From: Suttonella indologenes
GTDB taxonomy: Bacteria; Pseudomonadota; Gammaproteobacteria; Cardiobacteriales; Cardiobacteriaceae
Reading direction: 5' to 3'
Assembly (NCBI RefSeq): GCF_900460215.1
Contig: NZ_UHIA01000004.1
Coordinates: forward strand, 1,434,001 to 1,498,000
DNA length: 64,000 bases
Shown here: positions 57,568-64,000 of the stretch, in pieces
Layout: the number at the start of each line of letters is the position of its first letter
Position numbering within the stretch: the first letter of the stretch is position 1
Notes under the pieces: generated by a model
Told to the model about the DNA's origin: nothing
What the model saw: only the letters and a program-made list of their open reading frames with translations
Databases searched by the model: none
Translations under genes and position numbers: made by a program

Positions 57568-59508
57568 TTAGACATTTCCTGCTTCTAAATCCATCCAACG
57601 CTCAAGCAAGGCATCGAGTTCTTGCTGAGCCGTTTGCAATGCCGTATAAGCAGCGTTTTGCAACTCATGGCTTTGCTGATAAAAATCCGATGCGGCAATC
57701 TGCATTTCCAGCTGGGCAATCTCTGCTTCTTTGGCTTCGATAACAGCCGGCAATGCCTCTAATTCGCGCTGATATTTATAGCTTAATTTGACTTTGCTCT
57801 CTGATTTTTCAGCATTTGCCTTGCTATTGTCTGCGGCAACGGCATTTTTTTCAAGTCTTGAGGAATTGTTTTTCTCATTTGGCGGCGGATTTTCCGCCTC
57901 TAATTGCTCAATTGCTCCGCCTTGTTCCAACCAATCGGCAAAACCGCCCGGCACTTGCTCAATCCGCGATTTGGCACGGTTAAACACCCAAGAGCGCGTT
58001 ACCACTTCGTCTAAAAACTCACGGTCATGGCTGACAATCAGCACCGTGCCTTTATAGCCGCCCAGCATTTCTTCCAATAATTCCAGGGTTTCCACATCCA
58101 AATCATTGGTCGGTTCATCCAAAACCAAAAGATTCGCCGGCTGCGCCAATAATTTTGCCAACATTAAACGCGCCCGCTCACCGCCGGAAAGCGCGGACAC
58201 CGGCGTATTCCAACGCTCGGGCGGAAAGAGAAAATCTTGCAGATAGGCGGTGACATGTTTGCGCCCGCCGTTGATTTCGATGAAATCCTTGCCCTGCCCC
58301 AAACTCTCGCGCAAGGTGTCCTGCTCATTTAACTGGCTGCGTAACTGGTCGAAATAAGCGATTTCCAACTGCGTACCTAAGCGTACCCTACCCTGCTGCG
58401 GCTCGAGTTTGCCCAGCAGCACATTAAGCAAAGTCGTTTTACCGACTCCGTTTGCGCCGATTAAACCGATTTTTTCGCCGCGCTCGATAATATCGCTGAA
58501 ATTCACAATCATGGCGGGCGCATGCTCATGCACAAAATGCAGATTTTCCGCCACAATCACTTGCTTGCCGCTGCGTTCTCCGGCATCGATGCTGATGTTT
58601 GCCTTGCCCTGCTGCGCAATTCGCCGCGCGCGTTCCATACGCATGGCTTTCAGCGCCCGCACCCGCCCTTCGTTGCGCGTGCGTCGTGCCTTGATGCCCT
58701 GACGAATCCACACTTCCTCTTCCGCCAATTTCTTATCGAAACGCGCCTGCGCCTGCGCCTGCGCATGCAGAACTTCCTCGCGCGTACGCAAAAAGCGCGC
58801 ATAATCCGCCGCCACATCCAGCAAACGTCCGCGATCCAATTCCCAAATCCGATTAGCCACCGCGCGCATGAAAGCGCGGTCATGCGTAACAAAAATCACC
58901 GCGCCGGCAAAACGCTGCAAAAACTGCTCCAGCCACGTAATGGCGCCGATATCCAAATGGTTGGTCGGCTCATCGAGCAGCAAAATATCCGGTTTGCGCA
59001 ACAACACGCGCGCCAGCCACACGCGCCGCCGCCAACCGCCCGACAACTCCGCCATCTTTGCCTGAGCATTCAAGCCGAACTGCGTCAGCAACTGCTCAAT
59101 CCGCGCCTCTAAAGTCCAACCGTCCGCCGCTTGAATCAAACTCTCCAAACGCGCCAATTCCGCGCTGTCGCTGTCCTTGAAGTCGGCGGACAAACGCTGA
59201 TAATCAGCAATCGCCTGATAGACTTCCTGCATTTCCTCACGCAGAACCTCCGCCACCGAACGCGCATCCGCCGTCGGCGGATCTTGCGGCAAATAGGCGA
59301 TTTGCAGACCTTGCGCCGCCTGAATCTCGCCCTCGTCAGGACTGAGCAGACCGCGAATCACATTTAACAAAGTCGATTTTCCCTCGCCGTTGCGACCTAA
59401 AAGAGCGATTTTCTCCCCTTTTTCAATACTGAAATTCACTTTATCCAGCAAAGGTTTCCAACCGAAAGCCAAAGACAAATCACGCGCGCTTAATAAAGGC
59501 ATAGGCAT
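57568..59508 (-). CDS. uup: ABC-F family ATPase Uup
   Basis: A 646-residue cytoplasmic protein with two ABC domains. Walker A GRNGEGKST and signature LSGGWRRRVWLARVL in the first; GANGVGKTT and LSGGERARLMLAKLL in the second; both Walker B sites end LLLDEPTN or LVLDEPTN. A charged linker joins them. The last ~85 residues form a coiled coil (YKYQRELEALPAVIEAKEAE) typical of Uup, which binds branched DNA and ribosomes and limits precise transposon excision. The C-terminal coiled coil separates it from EttA or YheS. Confidence 0.95.
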   Translation of the reverse strand: MPMPLLSARDLSLAFGWKPLLDKVNFSIEKGEKIALLGRNGEGKSTLLNVIRGLLSPDEGEIQAAQGLQIAYLPQDPPTADARSVAEVLREEMQEVYQAIADYQRLSADFKDSDSAELARLESLIQAADGWTLEARIEQLLTQFGLNAQAKMAELSGGWRRRVWLARVLLRKPDILLLDEPTNHLDIGAITWLEQFLQRFAGAVIFVTHDRAFMRAVANRIWELDRGRLLDVAADYARFLRTREEVLHAQAQAQARFDKKLAEEEVWIRQGIKARRTRNEGRVRALKAMRMERARRIAQQGKANISIDAGERSGKQVIVAENLHFVHEHAPAMIVNFSDIIERGEKIGLIGANGVGKTTLLNVLLGKLEPQQGRVRLGTQLEIAYFDQLRSQLNEQDTLRESLGQGKDFIEINGGRKHVTAYLQDFLFPPERWNTPVSALSGGERARLMLAKLLAQPANLLVLDEPTNDLDVETLELLEEMLGGYKGTVLIVSHDREFLDEVVTRSWVFNRAKSRIEQVPGGFADWLEQGGAIEQLEAENPPPNEKNNSSRLEKNAVAADNSKANAEKSESKVKLSYKYQRELEALPAVIEAKEAEIAQLEMQIAASDFYQQSHELQNAAYTALQTAQQELDALLERWMDLEAGNV

Positions 59509-59588
59509 TCCCGAACATATAAGAAAAGGTTATTTTAGCATCAGCGGCTTTGCGGTATCATGCGCACTTGTTTTGAGACTACCTATTT

Positions 59589-60761
59589 ATGACTTTTTTA
59601 TCGCGACCCAATACCCGCCGCCTGTGTTTTCAACTCATCGCCTTTCTGCTCGTCATTGCCTGCCTTGCCTTTTTCGCCCACAACGCCCGCAATAATCTGC
59701 AACAAATCGGGCAAAGCGTGGATTTCGCTTTTCTCGGCAGCCGCGCCGGTTTTGACATCGACCAAAGCCTCATTCCCTACACGCATGACGACTCCATCGC
59801 CCGCGTTCTCCTCGTCGGACTGCTCAACACCTTGCTGCTCTCCGCTCTTGCCGGCAGCGCCGCCACCCTACTCGGCATAATCTGCGGCACCCTGCGCCTG
59901 TCTAAAAACTGGCTGGTTTCCGCCCTGACCGGCATTTATATCGACGTTTTCCGCAACATCCCCCTGCTATTGCAAATCTTCTTTTGGTATTTCGCGGTAC
60001 TGTCCGTTCTGCCCATGCCGCGCGCCAGTACCCTGACCCTCGGCTGCGACGAAAACCAAAGCTGCCTAGCCGTATTGAGCAACCGCGGACTCAGCCTCGC
60101 CGCCCCGCATTGGCAGCCGCTTTTGCAACAAACATTGCTGATCGCCCTTGCCGCTTTAATACTCAGCTTCGCCCTGCATTATTGGAACCGTCGCCGCCAG
60201 CAAAAAAGCGGCAACATTCTTTCCCTTGCTTGGCTCTATCCCCTGCTGATAATCGCCGCCCCGCTTATTTACTATTTCGCCAATATCGGCCCCGACGACT
60301 ACGAACTGCCCGTTTTAAGCGGCTTTAACTACCGCGGCGGCATTACCGTCCTGCCCGAATTCGCCGCCCTCTGGCTCGCCCTGACCCTATACAGCGCCGC
60401 CTACATCGCCGAATACGTCCGCGCCGGCATTCAATCGGTAGCCAAAGGACAAAGCGAAGCCGCCGTCTCATTAGGCTTGCCGCAAAGCCGCATCATGCGG
60501 CTCGTCATTCTGCCGCAGGCATTGCGCGTTATCATTCCGCCGCTGAGCAATCAATATTTAAACGTCGTAAAAAACTCCTCGCTTGCCGCCGCCATTGCCT
60601 ACCCCGATTTGGTCTCGGTATTTACCGGCACGGCGCTCAACCAAACAGGACGCGCGATTGAAATCATCGCCATCACCATGGCGATCTACCTGAGCATCAG
60701 CCTGCTGATTTCGCTCGCCATGAACCTCTACAACCGCCGCAGCGCGATTAAGGAACGCTAA
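59589..60761 (+). CDS. Polar amino-acid ABC transporter permease 1 (AapQ/YhdX-like)
   Basis: A 390-residue inner-membrane permease of the His/Glu/Gln/Arg type. Typical long AapQ form: an N-terminal helix, then VGLLNTLLLSALAGSAATLL, IYIDVFRNIPLLLQIFFWYF (EAA-like start), a large loop with helices, and the permease signature EYVRAGIQSVAKGQSEAAVS-LGL. Its stop overlaps the next gene (TAATG). With 60761 and 61866 it forms an importer, but no periplasmic binding protein precedes it; the neighbour upstream is the divergent uup. Confidence 0.92.
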   Translation: MTFLSRPNTRRLCFQLIAFLLVIACLAFFAHNARNNLQQIGQSVDFAFLGSRAGFDIDQSLIPYTHDDSIARVLLVGLLNTLLLSALAGSAATLLGIICGTLRLSKNWLVSALTGIYIDVFRNIPLLLQIFFWYFAVLSVLPMPRASTLTLGCDENQSCLAVLSNRGLSLAAPHWQPLLQQTLLIALAALILSFALHYWNRRRQQKSGNILSLAWLYPLLIIAAPLIYYFANIGPDDYELPVLSGFNYRGGITVLPEFAALWLALTLYSAAYIAEYVRAGIQSVAKGQSEAAVSLGLPQSRIMRLVILPQALRVIIPPLSNQYLNVVKNSSLAAAIAYPDLVSVFTGTALNQTGRAIEIIAITMAIYLSISLLISLAMNLYNRRSAIKER

Positions 60762-61864
60762 TGACCCCGCAGATGTACGACTATCTCCCCGAACGTCCCG
60801 CGCCTGCCGGCAGCACCGGCTTGACTGCTTGGCTCAAACAACGTCTCTTCTCCAGTTGGGGCAACAGTCTGCTGACTCTGTTCAGCCTGCTGTTTCTTGC
60901 ATGGATACTGCCGCCGCTTGTCAAATGGCTGATTATCGACGCCACTTGGCAGGGCAGCGACAAAGCCGCCTGCGCCCTTCATGAAGGCGCTTGCTGGCCT
61001 TTTATCGGCGCACGCTTGGGGCAATTTTTCTACGGCTTCTATCCCGATGAAGAACGCTGGCGCGTAAGCTTGGTATTCTTTTTGATTGTGCCGCTGTTTC
61101 TGCTCTCGGTCATCTTCTCCAAAAAGCACGTCCGCCATTGGGCGGTGCTTGCCAATATGCTCCTGATGCCGATTATCTGCTGGATACTGCTGCGCGGCGG
61201 CAGCTTCGGTTTGGAATCCGTGCCGACCAATAAATGGGGCGGCATGATGTTAAGCCTTGTCATCAGCTCGGCGGGCATTCTCTTTTCCCTGCCGCTGGGC
61301 ATCTTGCTGGCTCTGGGGCGCAGCTCCGACATGCCCCTGATTCGCTGGCTCTGCATCGGCTTTATCGAATTATGGCGCGGTGTGCCGCTGATTCTGATAC
61401 TTTTCATGTCATCCATCATGCTGCCGCTGTTTTTCCCGACCGGTATGACGATAGATAACCTCATCCGCGCCCTTATCGGCGTGGCATTATTCGCCTCCGC
61501 CTATATGGCGGAAGTCGTACGCGGCGGCTTGCAGGGACTATCTAAAGGACAATACGAAGCCGCCGACAGCATCGCGCTTAGTTACTGGCAGAAAATGCGC
61601 CTGATTATTCTGCCGCAAGCCCTGCGCCTCGTCATTCCCGCCATTACCAATACCTATGTGGGACTGTTCAAAGAAACCACCCTCGTCTCTATCATCGGCT
61701 TATACGACTTCCTAGGCATCGTCCATTCCGCCAGCCAATCCCCCGAATGGCTGGGGCTGGGCATGGAAGGCTATGCCTTTACCGCCCTCGTCTATTTCAT
61801 TATCTGCTACGGCATGACGCGCTTCAGCTACCGCGTGGAAAAACATTATCATCAAGGACACTAA
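60761..61864 (+). CDS. Polar amino-acid ABC transporter permease 2 (AapM/YhdY-like)
   Basis: A 367-residue partner permease. N-terminal cytoplasmic stretch then helices; FGLESVPTNKWGGMMLSLVI is the AapM-type marker, followed by FIELWRGVPLILILFMSSIM and EVVRGGLQGLSKGQYEAADS, the EAA loop contacting the ATPase. The ATG overlaps the stop of permease 1 and the ATPase gene starts immediately after its stop, so the three are translationally coupled. Confidence 0.93.
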   Translation: MTPQMYDYLPERPAPAGSTGLTAWLKQRLFSSWGNSLLTLFSLLFLAWILPPLVKWLIIDATWQGSDKAACALHEGACWPFIGARLGQFFYGFYPDEERWRVSLVFFLIVPLFLLSVIFSKKHVRHWAVLANMLLMPIICWILLRGGSFGLESVPTNKWGGMMLSLVISSAGILFSLPLGILLALGRSSDMPLIRWLCIGFIELWRGVPLILILFMSSIMLPLFFPTGMTIDNLIRALIGVALFASAYMAEVVRGGLQGLSKGQYEAADSIALSYWQKMRLIILPQALRLVIPAITNTYVGLFKETTLVSIIGLYDFLGIVHSASQSPEWLGLGMEGYAFTALVYFIICYGMTRFSYRVEKHYHQGH

Positions 61865-61865
61865 T

Positions 61866-62612
61866 ATGAATCCCATGATTTCAATACAGGCGCTCAATAA
61901 ATGGTACGGCAAATTCCATGCCCTCAAAGAGATTACTCTTGAAGTCGCACGCGGCGAACGCCTTGTCATCTGCGGGCCTTCCGGCTCGGGCAAATCCTCC
62001 CTCATCCGCTGCATCAACCGCTTGGAAGACTACCAAGAAGGGTATATCTACCTAGACGGCGAACTGTTGGACGGCAGCTTGCAGCAAACCCGCAATCTGC
62101 GGCGCAAAGTCGGCATGGTCTTTCAGCAATTCAACCTCTTTCCGCATCTCAGCATCTTGGACAATCTCACGCTCGGACCGATTTGGGTCAACCGCCTGCC
62201 CAAACAGGCGGCGGAAAACAAAGCGCGGCAATTCCTCGAACGCGTCGGCATTGCCGAGCAGGCGGAAAAATTTCCCGGACAACTCTCCGGCGGGCAGCAG
62301 CAACGCGTCGCCATCGCCCGCACCCTGTGCATGGACTGCGAAGTCATTTTATTTGACGAACCCACCTCCGCCCTCGACCCCGAAATGATTAAAGAAGTGC
62401 TGGATGTGATGATAGAATTGGCAGAAGAAAGCAATATCACCATGCTCTGCGTGACCCATGAAATGGGCTTTGCCCGCCAAGTCGCCGACCGCGTCGTCTT
62501 TATGGACAAAGGGCAAATCATCGAAATCGACAGTCCCGAGCAATTTTTCCAAGCACCCAAACATCCGCGCGCCCAAGAATTCCTCAGCCAAATTTTGCAC
62601 AATCAGCATTAA
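61866..62612 (+). CDS. Polar amino-acid ABC transporter ATPase (AapP/GlnQ-like)
   Basis: A 248-residue ATPase energising the two permeases upstream. Walker A GPSGSGKSS, Q-loop VFQQFNLFPHLS, signature LSGGQQQRVAIAR, Walker B VILFDEPTSALDPEM, and H-loop CVTHEMGF. Substrate range in the Aap/Bzt group is broad L-amino acids, but without the binding protein it cannot be stated. It converges on the DUF4130 gene with only 7 bp between stops. Confidence 0.96.
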   Translation: MNPMISIQALNKWYGKFHALKEITLEVARGERLVICGPSGSGKSSLIRCINRLEDYQEGYIYLDGELLDGSLQQTRNLRRKVGMVFQQFNLFPHLSILDNLTLGPIWVNRLPKQAAENKARQFLERVGIAEQAEKFPGQLSGGQQQRVAIARTLCMDCEVILFDEPTSALDPEMIKEVLDVMIELAEESNITMLCVTHEMGFARQVADRVVFMDKGQIIEIDSPEQFFQAPKHPRAQEFLSQILHNQH

Positions 62613-62619
62613 ACCGCCG

Positions 62620-63381
62620 CTAAGGCTGCAATTCCGTCAGATAGCGCCAATAGCGGCGCGGCATCTGTCTGGCTTGCAGCGCCGTATTGCGCCGGTTATC
62701 AATCGTTGTGCTCTTAAAATACTGCCGCCACAGCGCTTGATAATGCGCTTCCGCCTCGCTCAGCTGCGTTTTTCTTGCCTGCTCCAGCAGCGTATCCAGC
62801 AGCATGAGCCGTCCGTCTTCATGATAAATGCCGTAGGCGCGGCGGCGATCGTATATCGCCCAGCGCATCTGCGGATAGCGGCGGCGAAAATGCGGCGCAA
62901 TCAGCGCCAAAATATCGTAATCCGGCGCAATGCCGGCAAAAAAGACCTCATTATCATGCGCTTCAAAACGTACAAAGGCTTCCATGCGGTGCTTTTCCTT
63001 GCTCACCGCCTGCGCCCATTTTCCCCATTGCAGCACATCGGGATTGCCCTTATCGGCAAAAAAGCCGCGCTGCGGATGCGCCAATGCCTGACGCACAAGG
63101 CGCAGAAAGGTATCCGCCATCGTAGGGTGCGCATACAGAAAACCGTAAAGCAATTGCCTGTCCGCGCCTCTGTGCAATTGCTGTTGCAGGCGTTTGAAAA
63201 CCCGCTCCGCCTGCTCGGCATTGCTGGCAATCCATATCGATTGGGCGAATAAATCCCCGCTTTGCGCCTGCATCTGCGCGCTAATCCCGACCGCCTCCGG
63301 CGGCAGTTTCGCCGCATAGACATGGAAAACCGCGCTTAATAAGCCCTCAAAGCTGCCGTCATAAATCAGTTGATACGCCAT
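62620..63381 (-). CDS. TIGR03915/DUF4130 family probable DNA-metabolism protein
   Basis: A 253-residue protein starting MAYQLIYDGSFEGLLSAVFH, the hallmark of the family that accompanies a radical-SAM protein (TIGR03916). Further conserved parts: LYGFLYAHPTMADTFLRLVR, EKHRMEAFVRFEAHDNEVFF and DRRRAYGIYHEDGRL. The DUF4130 part resembles the uracil-DNA-glycosylase fold, suggesting base repair or modification (family annotation; no experiment known to me). ATG 63381 lies inside the end of the radical-SAM gene (23-bp overlap), so the two are coupled. Confidence 0.85.
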   Translation of the reverse strand: MAYQLIYDGSFEGLLSAVFHVYAAKLPPEAVGISAQMQAQSGDLFAQSIWIASNAEQAERVFKRLQQQLHRGADRQLLYGFLYAHPTMADTFLRLVRQALAHPQRGFFADKGNPDVLQWGKWAQAVSKEKHRMEAFVRFEAHDNEVFFAGIAPDYDILALIAPHFRRRYPQMRWAIYDRRRAYGIYHEDGRLMLLDTLLEQARKTQLSEAEAHYQALWRQYFKSTTIDNRRNTALQARQMPRRYWRYLTELQP

Positions 63382-64000
63382 CAAACAAAGCCATTTGCTG
63401 CATGCTGCCGCGCTGCCATTTACTGCGGCTGTCGGCAAGCAGCAGCTCGCGCAGGTGCGGATTATCCAATTCAGCGGTGCTGGTAAGTGTTTCCGCCAAA
63501 TCGATGAAATAGCGGGCGCGATTCGTCGCCACGCCCATCTGCTTCAATATCTCCAACGTAATGCGCCGATAGCGCCTTGCCTGAATGATTTTCCGCGCCG
63601 ATTTCAAACCGATTCCCGGCACGCGCAGAATCATTTCTAAAGCCGCCGTTTGCAGGCGAATCGGAAACACATGGCGATGACGCAAAGCCCAAGCCAATTT
63701 GGGATCAATATCCAAATCCAAAAAAGGCTGACTGTTATCGACCAGCTCCTGCGCGGCAAAACCGTAAAAACGCATCAGCCAATCCGCCTGATAAAGGCGG
63801 TTTTCTCGCCGCAGCGGCACTTGCGCCGACACCTCCGGCAGGCGCTTATCCGCCAAGACCGGCACATAGCCCGAATAATAAACCCGCTTCAAGCCGTATG
63901 CGCGGTAAAAATGATCCGCCGCCTGAATGACCTGCTTATCCGTTTCCCCCGTCGCACCGATAATGAACTGCGTGCTTTGTCCTGCGGGGGCGAATTTGGG
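63359..64000 (-). CDS. Putative DNA-modification/repair radical SAM protein, C-terminal part
   Basis: The frame is open to the right edge; about 213 residues are visible and the CxxxCxxC radical-SAM site lies outside. The segment PAGQSTQFIIGATGETDKQV is the late barrel part; RLYQADWLMRFYGFAAQEL follows. A helix-hairpin-helix-like motif, EMILRVPGIGLKSARKIIQA, suggests nucleic-acid contact. This is the TIGR03916 partner of the next gene. The C-terminal tail QMALFDGV ends overlapping it. Confidence 0.85.
   Translation of the reverse strand, partial: PKFAPAGQSTQFIIGATGETDKQVIQAADHFYRAYGLKRVYYSGYVPVLADKRLPEVSAQVPLRRENRLYQADWLMRFYGFAAQELVDNSQPFLDLDIDPKLAWALRHRHVFPIRLQTAALEMILRVPGIGLKSARKIIQARRYRRITLEILKQMGVATNRARYFIDLAETLTSTAELDNPHLRELLLADSRSKWQRGSMQQMALFDGVSTDL

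Noticed and set aside
58522..59112. 196-codon frame opposite uup
   Set aside because: Antisense shadow of an intact ABC-F gene; no start signal or motif.
1..64000. DNA uptake sequences (GCCGTCTGAA or AAGTGCGGT types)
   Set aside because: I saw scattered GCCGTCTG but no enrichment of a full uptake word and no paired use in terminators.
1..64000. tRNA, rRNA or tmRNA genes
   Set aside because: None recognised on either strand by eye; a covariance-model scan would be needed to exclude small RNAs.

Overview
The window reads as a chromosomal segment of a moderate-GC gammaproteobacterium. The cmoA-cmoB pair, tgt-yajC-secD-secF, the ftsK-lolA-rarA run, clpS-clpA, gluQ and a class I-like dihydroorotase all fit that class. 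A host-associated member of the Cardiobacteriales (Suttonella/Cardiobacterium-like) is my best guess, because large adhesins and many short TATAGT-ended repeats are present. This is inference; no ribosomal RNA gene is in the window to settle it.

Layout. 1-3.6 kb: the 3' end of a trimeric (YadA-type) autotransporter adhesin, a BamE-like lipoprotein and an L,D-transpeptidase-like protein. 3.6-5.6 kb: two small stress genes (DUF1328, CsbD) and an IS256-type insertion sequence with an 8-bp target duplication. 5.6-20.4 kb: a long minus-strand housekeeping block with rarA, lolA, ftsK, cmoB, cmoA, plsC, gmhB, an ABC-2 permease, secF, secD, yajC, tgt and a peptidoglycan-binding protein, interrupted by a plus-strand chorismate mutase. 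20.5-26.2 kb: a TAXI-type TRAP transporter with a UspA partner, and a DcuA/B-type dicarboxylate transporter. 26.5-29.5 kb: gluQ and acs. 29.5-35.1 kb: an AT-rich island bounded by two same-orientation, apparently identical IS630-type elements. It holds a decaying tandem array of DUF4261, Imm11-like and AHH-nuclease modules. 35.2-43.2 kb: rpmJ, clpA, clpS, an M61 peptidase, pyrC, a DUF455 protein and cmoM. 43.2-49.0 kb: a 1924-residue classical autotransporter with eleven near-identical 144-bp repeats. 49.2-50.7 kb: toxin-antitoxin genes, one toxin frameshifted. 51.0-54.4 kb: ilvB-ilvH-ilvC. 55.0-64.0 kb: fadD, an unknown gene, uup, an amino-acid ABC transporter without its binding protein, and a DUF4130/radical-SAM pair that runs off the right edge.

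Functionally the window joins core physiology (cell division, Sec export, lipoprotein sorting, tRNA wobble modification, branched-chain amino acid synthesis, acetate and fatty-acid activation) with a surface and interference layer: two autotransporters and an AHH/Imm11 cassette array. The main candidate for a little-described system is the IS630-bracketed array at 29546-35059. In it, toxin and immunity genes have recombined into chimeras. A second theme is a set of short inverted-repeat elements whose TATAGT ends resemble the IS630 ends; they look like MITEs moved in trans, and one appears to have supplied a new start codon to a gene.
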